The translations under genes were made by a program, and so were the position numbers. A stretch of 64,000 bases of DNA, from positions 186,001-250,000 of the IMG/VR virus record IMGVR_UViG_3300027969_000039. One strand, written 5' to 3'. Below are positions 40,785-50,280 of the stretch, piece by piece (position 1 is the first letter of the stretch; each line of letters begins with the position of its first letter). This DNA comes from a virus. The notes under the pieces were generated by a model, which saw only the letters and a list, made by a program, of their open reading frames with translations, was not told where the DNA came from and ran no database searches.

Positions 40785-43700
40785 ATGATGAACGAACAAG
40801 AATTATTTGAGAGATTTGACAGAATCGCTGAAGCCTTGGAAAGAATGGCTACTGGTGTTGATCATTCCACTGAAACCATTGATTCTGAAACTACTGCTAG
40901 ACGAGAATTAACTCAAGAAGAAAAAGATGCTCAAGACGAATTAAACAAGAGAAGAAAGCTGGAAGAATCATATTGGAATCAACAGAGAAAAGAAAAACAA
41001 GAGATTGATGCTAGAGTCAGAAGGAATTTTGATGAGTTAGGCGCTAGTATAAAATATGTCCAAGAAGGCAATGCAATATTAGGAAAAATTGAAAGACAAA
41101 GAGTAACTGAAGATAACCTGCGTAAAAAAGCAGAAGAACAACTAAACAAAGCACTAGAAGAAAACGATAGTACTTATAAAAAATTAAGCGAGTCTGGTAA
41201 AGAAAGATATAAAGCTGAGTTAAGAAACGAAGCAGCAATGACCAAAGCATATGCTGCAATTGGTAGAACTATTGACCAGTATGGAAAAGTAACAAAAGAA
41301 ACTGATCATTTAACTTTAGCTCAACGTGCATATCTTGATATACTTAAGCAGATGGACGAAGTACAAAGACAAATGGCTGGAAATGTTTTAAAATTAGGAG
41401 CAGACTTAGGTAAATTAGCAATCAAAGGCACCTTTGATTTGTTTGTTGCAGGCATCAAAGGTGCATATGAAGGAACAATAGCATATCAAAATGCTATACT
41501 TGATGGTGCAGGGGCTAATGCCGCAGCCGCTGCACAAGTATCAGCCGAAATGAATGCACTAGCGGGTGCATTAGAATCTACTGGTTCTAGTATGGTTAGT
41601 TTAGGTGCAGAAGCTGCAAAGACTGCGGTACAGATGATTATATTAGGTGGACCAATAGGAGCATTAGTTGGCGTAATAATGTTACTAGTAGGTGCTGTAG
41701 TAGCATATGAAGGCTATGAGAAAGAAGCACAAGCTAAAAAAATGAAACGTGATGCTGAACTTCAAGCAAAGCAAGCAGCAATATATGATCAATTATATAA
41801 AGACTTTACTCAACTTTCATCAGCATCACTAACTAGTGCAGGTGGAATGACTACACTGTGGAAACAACTTGGACAAGTATCAATGTCTGTAAAAGACTTT
41901 GGTAAATTTAACAAAATTTTAGTAGAAGGCAGCGCAAGTTTAGCTACATTTGCTAGTTCTGCGGTAGAAGGTGTACAAAAATTCACAGATGTAGCTGGAT
42001 CAGTTATTAAATCTGGACTAGGAGATGTATTCCGTCAGATGGGTCTGACCAATGAGGAAATGGCAGCACATACATTAAAGTACATGGAACAACAGCGTTC
42101 ACTTGGAACGCTACAAAATAAATCTGCTACTGATTTAAAAATAGGTACTGCTAACTATATCCGAGAACTAGATAGAGTTGCAGCATTGACCGGGCAATCT
42201 AGAAAAGATCAAGAAAAAGGTAGAGATGCGATAAGAGCAATGGCACAAGTTAGTGCGGCTAAAAATATTGCAATGCAACGCGGGGATACTAAACAAGCTG
42301 GAAAATTAGGAGTTGTTGAAGAACTTGCTGGCGGTTTGAAAGCAACTATGCCGGAATTTGCAGCAGCTTTGGCAAAAAGAGTATCAGGTGCTGCTCTTGA
42401 TTCAGGTCAAGTAGCAATGATGAAAAACCAAGGGGAATTGTTAAGGTATATAGATAGTGGAGGAAAAGACCAAGTAAAAATGCAAATGCTGGTTGCTCAA
42501 GGGTTAGAAAAACAAGATAAAGGAAATGCATTTTTAGTTAGAACAGTAGGAGAAGTTGCTGGATATACGCAAGACAACTTTGCTGACAGACAAAAATTTG
42601 AACAGCAAATAGCAGGTTTAAGAAAAGCAGAAGCTGATGCGAAAAAAGCTGGAAAACCATTCGATGCTGCTGCGTTCTTAGACAAACAAAGAGAAGTTAC
42701 GGATCCATTTACAAAGGCTCAAGCAGACGCTGCTCAAAAAGCTAAAGAAACACAAATAGCATTTGAAAAAAATGTAATGGGATTATCAACGGAATTTCCA
42801 AACATTATGAAAGAAATGATTAAAAAATTACCAGAATCTTTATCAGGTCCAATAATGAAATTCTTTGAATATGTTGAACAGTTTGGCAGATATGTTTTGA
42901 AGTTTATTGGTGATCCATCAGACACTCTTAAAGAAACATTAACTGGAAAAGACAAATCTCAAAGAGATGCCGAGAATTTGATTGATAAACAAAAAGAATT
43001 AAAGTCAGTTGAAGAAAGAATAAAGAGTCTCAAAGAGTCAACTGAAAATCCAGAAAAAGCTAAAAAGCAAGCAGATGAGAAATTTAAGTTAGCTGAACAA
43101 GAACTTAAATTAAAAGAACAAGCTGTGACGGATTTGAATATTCAAATGAATAAAGAAAAAGATCCAAAGAAAAGAGAGTTACTAGCTATTCAAGGATCTG
43201 CAAAATATTTAGAAGAAAAAGAAGCAAAAGAAAAATACAGACTTGCAAAAAAATCAGTCGAAGATAACGAAACAGGATTTTTTAGTAAAAGTATAGAAAC
43301 AAAGAAGAAAGAATTAGCAGACTTAGAAAAAAGAAAATTAGGGTTAGCTAATGAAACAACAAAATTAGAACAACAAGTTAAATCAAATCCGGCATCAACA
43401 ACTGCTGCAGGGTTTGCTAAAACGTATGGTTCAAGCCCAGCTTATAGTATGGCAATGGCTGGCGGTAAAGGCGGAGGTGGTAGTGCAGGAGCTATGGGTG
43501 CAGGTGATCCTTCAGGAGGTGGCAGCGGACCAAAACCAGAATTAAAAAGCGTCACTAGTAAAAGTGGTCCATCAGCACAAGTCAATAAAAATGTTGCAGA
43601 CAATTTTCAAAATTTGATTAATCATCTTGACATGGCAGGTTATAAAATTAATGATATGGGCGGGTACAATAATCGAAAGATAGCTGGCACCGATGTTATG

Positions 43701-44210
43701 AGCGCACACGCCCAAGGTGCTGCGCTTGATATTAATGAAAAAACTAATCCAATGGGAAGTAAATTAATAACCGATATGCCTGAAAATATTGGAACAATAG
43801 CAGGTAATCTTGGATTAGGATGGGGTGGTAATTGGCAAAGTAAAAAAGATGCAATGCATTTTAGTGCTACTAGAAGTGAAGGTGGTACTCTTATGGCTAA
43901 AACCGGTGGAGTGTTTAATGGTCCTCCGGGAGGATATCCAGTAGAACTACATGGTAGAGAAGCGGTAGTTCCACTTCCAAACCCAGGAGACAAAATATCA
44001 ATTGACAAAGGGCAACAAGATGGTGGAGCAACAAAAAGTGCATTATCTTCTGTAGTAGCAGACAACAATACTACATCTTCAAAAGACAACAGTTCTGCTA
44101 TATTAATGGATTTATACTCAATGATGGAATCAAAATTTGATGACCTCATTGACAAAGTAAGCACAACCAATACTTACACTAACAAATTATTAAAGTATTC
44201 TCAGGTCTAA
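40785..44210 (+). CDS. Tape measure protein with M15 peptidase domain (gp29-like position)
   Basis: A 1,141-residue tail-length protein. Residues 1-170 and ~720-880 are long charged helices/coiled coils. A hydrophobic segment (IILGGPIGALVGVIMLLVGA, ~284-305) is a likely membrane-insertion helix. Near the C-terminus MSAHAQGAALDIN gives the SxHxxGxAxD motif (H975, D982) and KDAMHF (D1022, H1025) completes the metal site of D-Ala-D-Ala carboxypeptidase-type M15 enzymes, which cut peptidoglycan stem peptides. The following GGVFNGPPGGYPVELHGREA is typical of tape measure C-termini. The length exceeds T4 gp29 (590). The neighbouring gp26/gp51 unit fits, since chaperones normally adjoin their tape measure. 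The start may be either codon of ATGATG. Confidence 0.8.
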   Translation: MMNEQELFERFDRIAEALERMATGVDHSTETIDSETTARRELTQEEKDAQDELNKRRKLEESYWNQQRKEKQEIDARVRRNFDELGASIKYVQEGNAILGKIERQRVTEDNLRKKAEEQLNKALEENDSTYKKLSESGKERYKAELRNEAAMTKAYAAIGRTIDQYGKVTKETDHLTLAQRAYLDILKQMDEVQRQMAGNVLKLGADLGKLAIKGTFDLFVAGIKGAYEGTIAYQNAILDGAGANAAAAAQVSAEMNALAGALESTGSSMVSLGAEAAKTAVQMIILGGPIGALVGVIMLLVGAVVAYEGYEKEAQAKKMKRDAELQAKQAAIYDQLYKDFTQLSSASLTSAGGMTTLWKQLGQVSMSVKDFGKFNKILVEGSASLATFASSAVEGVQKFTDVAGSVIKSGLGDVFRQMGLTNEEMAAHTLKYMEQQRSLGTLQNKSATDLKIGTANYIRELDRVAALTGQSRKDQEKGRDAIRAMAQVSAAKNIAMQRGDTKQAGKLGVVEELAGGLKATMPEFAAALAKRVSGAALDSGQVAMMKNQGELLRYIDSGGKDQVKMQMLVAQGLEKQDKGNAFLVRTVGEVAGYTQDNFADRQKFEQQIAGLRKAEADAKKAGKPFDAAAFLDKQREVTDPFTKAQADAAQKAKETQIAFEKNVMGLSTEFPNIMKEMIKKLPESLSGPIMKFFEYVEQFGRYVLKFIGDPSDTLKETLTGKDKSQRDAENLIDKQKELKSVEERIKSLKESTENPEKAKKQADEKFKLAEQELKLKEQAVTDLNIQMNKEKDPKKRELLAIQGSAKYLEEKEAKEKYRLAKKSVEDNETGFFSKSIETKKKELADLEKRKLGLANETTKLEQQVKSNPASTTAAGFAKTYGSSPAYSMAMAGGKGGGGSAGAMGAGDPSGGGSGPKPELKSVTSKSGPSAQVNKNVADNFQNLINHLDMAGYKINDMGGYNNRKIAGTDVMSAHAQGAALDINEKTNPMGSKLITDMPENIGTIAGNLGLGWGGNWQSKKDAMHFSATRSEGGTLMAKTGGVFNGPPGGYPVELHGREAVVPLPNPGDKISIDKGQQDGGATKSALSSVVADNNTTSSKDNSSAILMDLYSMMESKFDDLIDKVSTTNTYTNKLLKYSQV

Positions 44211-44211
44211 C

Positions 44212-44219
44212 GCTAAATA
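44212..44219 (+). promoter_or_regulatory. Late-promoter-like octamer before gene 20
   Basis: GCTAAATA followed by CTA, in the 21-base gap before the portal gene, 12 bases from its ATG. Confidence 0.45.
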
Positions 44220-44231
44220 CTAGATAATATT

Positions 44232-46019
44232 ATGACCTATAAAAAACGTTTTACGAATAAAAGTGGTATTTCCAGTCCAATAGGTGGAGGGAATAGTAAT
44301 TCCGGTGCATGGAATGGTAGCCCAGGACAAAATGGTTCTGAAACAGGTGGTTGGAATAACGCTGAAATGGGTTATAAAAACTACATGAGTAGACTTCCTG
44401 AAGTCTATACTGGTCACCCAAATCGTATTGAACGATATAATCAATATGAAATGATGGACGTTGATGCTGAAATTAACGCATGTTTAGATATCATTTCAGA
44501 ATTCAGTACACAGAAAAACGAACATAATGATACCCCATTTAATCTAGCATTTACTGAGGATCCAACTCCTCACGAAGTAGAATTGCTTAAGACACAATTA
44601 CAACAATGGTGTAAACTAAACGAATTTGGAACAAGAACATTCAAAATATTCCGTAATACTATAAAATATGGGGATCAAGTTTTTGTTCGTGATCCAGAAA
44701 ACTTCAAGCTATACTGGATTGATAATACAAAAGTTATTAAAGTTATTGTAAATGAAAGCGAAGGTAAGAAGCCTGAGCAGTATGTTATCAAAGATATAAA
44801 CATAAACTTACAAAATCTTACAGTTGCAACTAAAACAAATACAGACTTTGCTGCTAACCCAGCAACTGGTATGGGTGGTACAGGTGGTGGTGGAGCAGGT
44901 GGTGGATATACAGTACCAAGTATGCCGTATAATACAACTGGTAGTCGTTTTACATTAGGACAAAGTGAGTCGGCAATTGATTCTAAACATATTGTTCACT
45001 TGAGTTTGACTGAAGGACTAGATAAATTTTGGCCATTTGGACAAAGTATCTTAGAGAACATTTTCAAAGTCTATAAGCAAAAAGAATTATTAGAAGATGC
45101 GGTTCTTATCTATCGTGTACAACGTGCTCCGGAACGTAGAATGTTTAAGATTGATGTTGGCAATATGCCAAGTCACTTAGCTATGGCTTTTGTTGAGCGT
45201 ATTAAGAATGAGATTCATCAAAGACGTATCCCATCAGTTCATGGTGGTTCAGCAATTGTAGATGCTAGTTATAATCCTTTATCAATGAACGAAGATTACT
45301 TCTTCCCAGTCACAGCAGATGGCCGTGGTAGTAGTGTTGAAGTATTGCCCGGCGGACAAAATTTGGGTGAAATTGATGACTTAAAATATTTCAATAATCG
45401 TTTAGCACGTGGACTGCGTGTCCCAAGTAGTTACTTACCCACTGGGCCTGATGACAATACTACGCCATTAAGTGATGGCCGTGTTGGTACTGCCATGATT
45501 CAAGAATTCCGTTTCAATCAATATTGCGAACGACTACAGAAGTATATGAGTCATAAATTAGACGAAGAATTCAAGTTATTCTTGCGTTGGAGAGGCTTCA
45601 ATATCGATAGTGGATTGTTCACATTAGAATTCAATCCACCGCAAAACTTTGCTGCTTATCGTCAAAGCGAGTTAGATACAGCTAGAGTTGCTACATTCCA
45701 AGCTATGGAAGCGTTTCCTTATATGAGTAAACGTTTTGCATTAGAGAGATTCTTAGGATTGAGTGAAGAAGAAATCAATAAGAATGAGAAGATGTGGCGT
45801 GAAGAAAATGGTAAAGACGATGATGTTGAGCCAGAAAGTAGCGACCTTCGTAATATTGGTATTAGTGCAGGTGATATCGATGCTGACTTAGAGACTGCTG
45901 ATTCACTAGAGAATCAACCAGAAGAAGGCCAAGAAGCTGGTCCAGAAGTAGCAGGTGCAGTAACAGACGCCGGTAATACTCCTGGTGGAATGCCTGCTCC
46001 GTCCGGTAATGCAATGTAA
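44232..46019 (+). CDS. 20: Portal protein gp20
   Basis: The dodecameric head vertex through which DNA is packaged and to which the neck attaches. Recognisable blocks include LPEVYTGHPNRIERYNQYEM followed by MDVDAEINACLDIISEFST, then IFRNTIKYGDQVFVRD, AIDSKHIVHLSLTEGLDKFW, EDAVLIYRVQRAPERRMFKI, the long region VERIKNEIHQRRIPSV to YFNNRLARGLRVPSSYLP, and FNQYCERLQKYMSHKLDEEF. It is 595 residues against 524 in T4. The extra length is a Gly/Ser/Asn-rich N-terminus (1-45), a Gly-rich loop (~213-230) and an acidic tail after ~530. It opens the head operon. Confidence 0.97.
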   Translation: MTYKKRFTNKSGISSPIGGGNSNSGAWNGSPGQNGSETGGWNNAEMGYKNYMSRLPEVYTGHPNRIERYNQYEMMDVDAEINACLDIISEFSTQKNEHNDTPFNLAFTEDPTPHEVELLKTQLQQWCKLNEFGTRTFKIFRNTIKYGDQVFVRDPENFKLYWIDNTKVIKVIVNESEGKKPEQYVIKDININLQNLTVATKTNTDFAANPATGMGGTGGGGAGGGYTVPSMPYNTTGSRFTLGQSESAIDSKHIVHLSLTEGLDKFWPFGQSILENIFKVYKQKELLEDAVLIYRVQRAPERRMFKIDVGNMPSHLAMAFVERIKNEIHQRRIPSVHGGSAIVDASYNPLSMNEDYFFPVTADGRGSSVEVLPGGQNLGEIDDLKYFNNRLARGLRVPSSYLPTGPDDNTTPLSDGRVGTAMIQEFRFNQYCERLQKYMSHKLDEEFKLFLRWRGFNIDSGLFTLEFNPPQNFAAYRQSELDTARVATFQAMEAFPYMSKRFALERFLGLSEEEINKNEKMWREENGKDDDVEPESSDLRNIGISAGDIDADLETADSLENQPEEGQEAGPEVAGAVTDAGNTPGGMPAPSGNAM

Positions 46020-46027
46020 GATAAATA
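46020..46027 (+). promoter_or_regulatory. Late-promoter-like octamer before the 75-aa gene
   Basis: GATAAATA followed by CTA begins right after the portal stop and lies seven bases before the next ATG. Confidence 0.4.
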
Positions 46028-46034
46028 CTATTCT

Positions 46035-46262
46035 ATGAAACTTTTTGAAATGTTTAATCCAGCTGTAGAAGGTTATCAAGATACCAGCGCGGACAACAGT
46101 AAACCAAAGTGGAAAGAAAGTCGTAAAACAAAACTAACACTAAGACAGATACGTAAACTTAGAAAAATGTTAGATGTTAGAAATTTTGAAAAAGCAAAAT
46201 ATATCAAAAAAGTGCATGAGCAGTATGGCGCAAAGCCAGATGCTGAGACTCCTACAGTCTAA
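46035..46262 (+). CDS. Small basic prohead-core-type protein (75 aa)
   Basis: Between portal and protease T4 has the prohead core genes 67 and 68. This short basic protein (KLTLRQIRKLRKMLDVRNFE, then KAKYIKKVHEQYG) lies in the same slot and belongs to a family I recall downstream of portals in related phages. It is likely an internal head or scaffold component, but no activity can be read from the sequence. The initial ATG is 15 bases after the portal stop. Confidence 0.65.
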   Translation: MKLFEMFNPAVEGYQDTSADNSKPKWKESRKTKLTLRQIRKLRKMLDVRNFEKAKYIKKVHEQYGAKPDAETPTV

Positions 46263-46283
46263 ATCTCTATAGTTTCCCTAAAA

Positions 46284-46298
46284 ACGTAAAAAATACGT
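46284..46298 (+). other. Weak stem in the 106-base gap before the core gene
   Basis: ACGTA/TACGT with a five-A loop. It is short and lacks a T run; function unknown. Confidence 0.2.
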
Positions 46299-46326
46299 GC
46301 TTATTGAGCATGTTTGGTGAATAGTC

Positions 46327-46334
46327 ACTAAATA
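46327..46334 (+). promoter_or_regulatory. Late-promoter-like octamer before the acidic core gene
   Basis: ACTAAATA followed by AT, 34 bases before the ATG; TTAGGAGA is the ribosome site downstream. Confidence 0.35.
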
Positions 46335-46368
46335 ATTCTACAAAGCCATTACTTAGGAGAAACATACA

Positions 46369-47190
46369 ATGGATAACAAAAAATTTGAACAACTAATTGA
46401 TTTAATTATCAATGAAAATGAAGAACAAGCCCGTGCATTATTCCATGATATCGTAGTTGAAAAAAGCCGCGAAATCTATGAAGATATAATGAACGATGAA
46501 ATGGACGAAGGCATGGGTGGTCAAGTAGGTCAGATGATGGATGAAATCTCGGCTGAAGAAGAAGGCATGACCGAAGAAGAAGATGAAGAAATTGACTTTG
46601 ATGATGAAGGTGATGAAGATATCATTGATATTGAAGCCGATGACGATATGGAAGGTGAAGGCACCGAAGATCGTTTAGTAAGCATCGAAGATAAGTTAGA
46701 CCAATTGATGGCTGAATTTGAGCAAATCATGGGCAATGGTGATGACGAAATGGGCGATGATGAGTCTGATGCTGAATTTGACGATGGTGCAGAAGAAGCT
46801 GGTGCAGATTTAACTCACGACATGGAACAAGACCATGACGAAGAAGGCGCTATGATGGAAGCTATCACACTAAAGAAAGTTTCTGTAACTCATGGTGACA
46901 ATGGTCAAAACACAAAAAGCACAAGTTTACAAAACAGTGGACAAGCTGGAATGGACAGTCGTCCGGTAAAGTTCAGTGGCGCAAGTGAGACAGTTCCTAC
47001 AAGTCCTAAAGGACCTAGCAACTTTTACTCAAAAGGCGAGACACAAGTAAAAGACGCTAACAAGTGGAAAAATGCTCCAGCACAAAACAATGCTGATTTA
47101 GAAGCTGCACCAAAACCAAAAGCAGGTGATAATGGCTCTAATAGCAAGAGCGTTATTGAATCACGCAAGCCAGTAAAGCGTAAACTATAA
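46369..47190 (+). CDS. Acidic prohead core protein (gp67/gp68-like position)
   Basis: The N-terminal 45 residues (FEQLIDLIINENEEQARALF followed by HDIVVEKSREIYEDI) form a conserved helix pair seen in prohead core proteins of this phage group. Residues ~45-160 are extremely acidic (runs such as EEDEEIDFDDEGDEDIIDIE). The C-terminal ~100 residues are polar, with Lys/Asn/Ser, ending RKPVKRKL. The strong charge segregation suits a scaffold partner removed by the protease. It is encoded directly before gene 21. Function is inferred from position and composition. Confidence 0.65.
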   Translation: MDNKKFEQLIDLIINENEEQARALFHDIVVEKSREIYEDIMNDEMDEGMGGQVGQMMDEISAEEEGMTEEEDEEIDFDDEGDEDIIDIEADDDMEGEGTEDRLVSIEDKLDQLMAEFEQIMGNGDDEMGDDESDAEFDDGAEEAGADLTHDMEQDHDEEGAMMEAITLKKVSVTHGDNGQNTKSTSLQNSGQAGMDSRPVKFSGASETVPTSPKGPSNFYSKGETQVKDANKWKNAPAQNNADLEAAPKPKAGDNGSNSKSVIESRKPVKRKL

Positions 47191-47206
47191 AAGGAATCTT
47201 GGAGCA

Positions 47207-47842
47207 ATGGCTTTGTATCTCAAGGAACACTTAACTTTTGACCGTGCCAGCATGGTGGTTGAAAGTGTAAGTGAAGGCGATAAGAAGAACCTTTACATGA
47301 AAGGTATCTTCATTCAGGGTGGGGTAAAAAACGCCAATGAGCGTGTTTACCCCGTTTCTGAAATCGAATCTGCTGTACAAACATTGAACGAACAGATTAC
47401 AGAAGGTCATTCTGTATTAGGTGAAGTAGATCACCCAGATGATTTAAAGATCAACTTAGACCGTGTATCACATATGATTACTACCATGTGGATGGACGGT
47501 GCTAACGGGTTCGGCAAGTTAAAGATTTTACCAACTCCAATGGGGCAATTAGTTGCTACTATGTTGGAGAGTGGGGTGAAACTCGGCGTTTCAAGTCGTG
47601 GTAGCGGTAACGTGGACGACATGAACGGCAAAGTAAGTGACTTTGAAATAGTCACAGTGGATATTGTTGCACAACCAAGCGCACCTAATGCGTATCCTAA
47701 AGCAATCTATGAAGGTATGATGAATATGCGTCATGGTCATAAATTGATGGATATTGCAAAAGATGCAAATGGCAACAAGAAAGTAGAGAAATACTTGAAG
47801 GAGGAAGTAATGCGCCTCATCAATGATCTCAAAATTAAATAA
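47207..47842 (+). CDS. 21: Prohead core protease gp21
   Basis: The serine protease that matures the head by cutting scaffold and capsid proteins. GEVDHPDD carries the catalytic His (H76), GVSSRGSG the catalytic Ser (S129 or S130), and DFEIVTVDIVAQPSAP follows as in T4 gp21 and the S80 family. NANERVYP near residue 42 is also conserved. The length (211) equals that of T4 gp21 (212). It lies 16 bases after the core gene, with TTGGAG before the ATG. Confidence 0.96.
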   Translation: MALYLKEHLTFDRASMVVESVSEGDKKNLYMKGIFIQGGVKNANERVYPVSEIESAVQTLNEQITEGHSVLGEVDHPDDLKINLDRVSHMITTMWMDGANGFGKLKILPTPMGQLVATMLESGVKLGVSSRGSGNVDDMNGKVSDFEIVTVDIVAQPSAPNAYPKAIYEGMMNMRHGHKLMDIAKDANGNKKVEKYLKEEVMRLINDLKIK

Positions 47843-47854
47843 AGGGGAAACAGC

Positions 47855-48955
47855 ATGTTTGATGCTATCAAGCCATTACTTGAAAGTGGACTTATTAACG
47901 AAGATGTAGGCCAGGCTCTTAACGAAGCATGGGAATCTAAGTTACAAGAGGCACGTGAGCAAGTACGTGTTGAATTACGTGAAGAATTCGCACAACGTTA
48001 TGAACATGACAGAATCGTGATGGTTGAAGCCCTAGATAAAATGGTTACAGAAAGTTTATCAGAAGAAATTTCCGAATTTCAAGCTGAGAAACAAGCAATG
48101 AACGAAGACCGCGTACAAGCTAAACAACAACTGCGTGAAAGTGCAGTTAAATTCAATAATTTTATGGTTACTAAACTAGCCGAAGAAATTAAAGAATTGC
48201 GCTCTGAACGCAAACTACAATTAGAAAGTCAGCAAAAACTTGAGCAATTTATTGTTCATGCACTAGCCCGTGAAATTAAAGAATTCACACAAGACAAGCA
48301 AGCAGTTGTAGAAGCAAAGGTTAAGTTAGTTGCTGAAGGTCGTAAACAACTTGAAGTATTGAAGTCACGCTTTGTGACAGAATCTGCTAAGAGAATGAAC
48401 GAAGCTGTTACTAAACATCTTAAGGGTGAATTAGGTCAGTTGAGGGAAGATATCAAAATTGCTCGTGAGAACAATTTTGGACGTAGAATATTTGAAAGTT
48501 TTGCAAGCGAGTTCTCAGTCACTCATTTGAATGATAAAGCTGAAACACGTAAACTTATGAATGCTCTACAATTGAAAGACCAACAATTAGCCGAATCCAT
48601 GACAGTACTTAATCAATCTAAAAAATTGATTGAGACAAAAGAACGTGAAGTCCGTATGATCAAAGAGTCTAATCAACGTGAAAAAATGATGAGTGATTTA
48701 CTTGCTCCATTAAACGATGAGAAGGCAAAAGTAATGAAGGACTTACTAGAAAGTGTACAAACACCAAAGTTACAAAACACTTTCGACAAGTATCTACCAG
48801 CAGTTCTAAACAGTGGAACAGAGAAGAAAGCTAACAAGCCTATTCTGCGTGAAAGTGTTCAAGAGGTAACTGGTGATAAATCTGCCATTAAACAAGAAGT
48901 AGATATGGATCAACGTGATAACGTTATCGATATCAAACGCCTGGCAGGGCTTTAA
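47855..48955 (+). CDS. 22: Prohead scaffold protein gp22
   Basis: The major scaffold, predicted almost entirely helical and coiled-coil and rich in Glu, Lys and Gln, e.g. SKLQEAREQVRVELREEFAQ and ELRSERKLQLESQQKLEQF. A conserved block near residues 205-250 reads NNFGRRIFESFASEFSVTHL, and LNDEKAKVMKDLLESVQTPK near 285-305 is typical of gp22. It has 366 residues against 269 in T4. AAGGGGAAA precedes the ATG, 12 bases after gene 21. It should be digested by gp21 during maturation. Confidence 0.93.
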   Translation: MFDAIKPLLESGLINEDVGQALNEAWESKLQEAREQVRVELREEFAQRYEHDRIVMVEALDKMVTESLSEEISEFQAEKQAMNEDRVQAKQQLRESAVKFNNFMVTKLAEEIKELRSERKLQLESQQKLEQFIVHALAREIKEFTQDKQAVVEAKVKLVAEGRKQLEVLKSRFVTESAKRMNEAVTKHLKGELGQLREDIKIARENNFGRRIFESFASEFSVTHLNDKAETRKLMNALQLKDQQLAESMTVLNQSKKLIETKEREVRMIKESNQREKMMSDLLAPLNDEKAKVMKDLLESVQTPKLQNTFDKYLPAVLNSGTEKKANKPILRESVQEVTGDKSAIKQEVDMDQRDNVIDIKRLAGL

Positions 48956-48981
48956 AATAGACATAATTTAGGAGATATAAA

Positions 48982-50178
48982 ATGTCAAAAGTATTATTAG
49001 AAGGACGTTGGAACGAGACCAAGGAAGCCCTGTTAGAAGGTCTAAAAGGAACTCGCAAGTCAACAATGAGTGTTATCTTAGAAAACACTAAAAAGCAACT
49101 ACTTGCTGAATCTTCAGCAGGTACAACAACTGCTGGTAACATCGCTACATTAAACCGTGTGATTCTTCCAGTTATCCGTCGTGTTATGCCAACCGTTATC
49201 GCTAACGAATTGGTAGGCGTTCAGCCAATGACAGGACCAGTTGGTCAGATCCATACTCTACGTGTTCGTTATGCTCAGTCATTAACAGACAATAGTGCTG
49301 CTCAAACTAGCGTTACAGCTGGTCAAGAAGCATTAAGTCCATTCTTGATTGCTCAAGCGTATTCACGTACACCTCAAGCTGATACAAGCACAAGTTACTA
49401 CACTGGTAACGATACTGCTGCGCTTGAAGGTAACGGTGGTAAGCAAATCTCTGTGCAAATCTTGCGTCAAGCTGTTGAAGCTAAGTCACGTAAGTTACAA
49501 GCACGTTGGACATTTGAAGCTGCTCAAGACGCACAATCACAACATGGGATTGACGTTGAAGCAGAAATCATGGCAGCACTAGCACAAGAAATTACTGCTG
49601 AAATCGACCAAGAGATTCTATTGTCACTTGCTACTCTAGCTACAACTGAGTACACATACAACCAAGCTACTGTATCTGGTACAGCTACATACGTTGGTGA
49701 TGAACATGCTGCACTAGCTGTTCTTATCAATCGTGTTGCTAACTTGATCGCTCAACGTACCCGTCGTGGTGCTGGTAACTGGGCTGTTGTATCTCCAGCT
49801 AGCTTGACAGTATTGCAATCTGCAACTACTTCAGCTTTTGCTCGTACAACAGAAGGTACATTCGAAGCACCTACAAACACTAAGTTTGTTGGTACATTGA
49901 ATGGCGCTATGCGTGTATTCGTAAACTCTTATGCACCTGATACACAACCAGTATTGGTTGGTTATAAAGGTTCAAGCGAAACTGATGCAGCAGCATTCTA
50001 TTGCCCATACATTCCATTGATGAGCAGTGGTGTTGTTCTAGATCCATCAACATTCGAACCAGTCGTGTCATTTATGACTCGTTATGGTTACATCGAATTA
50101 ACTAACACAGCGTCATCTTTCGGTAACGCTGCTGACTACGTTGGTGAAATCGCAGTTCAAAATCTAACATTCCAATAA
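48982..50178 (+). CDS. 23: Major capsid protein gp23
   Basis: The main head protein (HK97 fold). Diagnostic blocks are LNRVILPVIRRVMPTVIANE, LVGVQPMTGPVGQIHTLRVR, RTRRGAGNWAVVSPASLTVL, RVFVNSYAPDTQPVLVGYKG and FYCPYIPLMSSGVVLDPSTF followed by EPVVSFMTRYG. The N-terminal LLAESSAG fits the gp21 cleavage rule, cutting after E43. At 398 residues it is shorter than T4 gp23 (521), so an insertion domain is probably missing. GGAGA precedes the start, and a strong terminator follows the gene. Confidence 0.97.
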   Translation: MSKVLLEGRWNETKEALLEGLKGTRKSTMSVILENTKKQLLAESSAGTTTAGNIATLNRVILPVIRRVMPTVIANELVGVQPMTGPVGQIHTLRVRYAQSLTDNSAAQTSVTAGQEALSPFLIAQAYSRTPQADTSTSYYTGNDTAALEGNGGKQISVQILRQAVEAKSRKLQARWTFEAAQDAQSQHGIDVEAEIMAALAQEITAEIDQEILLSLATLATTEYTYNQATVSGTATYVGDEHAALAVLINRVANLIAQRTRRGAGNWAVVSPASLTVLQSATTSAFARTTEGTFEAPTNTKFVGTLNGAMRVFVNSYAPDTQPVLVGYKGSSETDAAAFYCPYIPLMSSGVVLDPSTFEPVVSFMTRYGYIELTNTASSFGNAADYVGEIAVQNLTFQ

Positions 50179-50220
50179 AAACGGAATCAAACTTTTACCC
50201 TCGGGATGGGAAGTTTACTT

Positions 50221-50250
50221 AAAGGGCTCTTCGGAGCCTTTTTTGTTTTT
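50221..50250 (+). terminator. Rho-independent terminator after gene 23
   Basis: A 9-bp stem of AAAGGGCTC with GAGCCTTTT (one G-T pair) is closed by the very stable loop TTCG and followed by a T-rich stretch. It ends the head operon 42 bases after the capsid stop. Confidence 0.9.
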
Positions 50251-50251
50251 G

Positions 50252-50259
50252 CATAAATA
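50252..50259 (+). promoter_or_regulatory. Late-promoter-like octamer starting the fibre cassette
   Basis: CATAAATA followed by CTA, immediately downstream of the terminator and 21 bases before the first fibre ATG. A terminator followed at once by a promoter is a strong context for a new transcription unit. Confidence 0.55.
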
Positions 50260-50280
50260 CTATATAACAATGGAATAATT

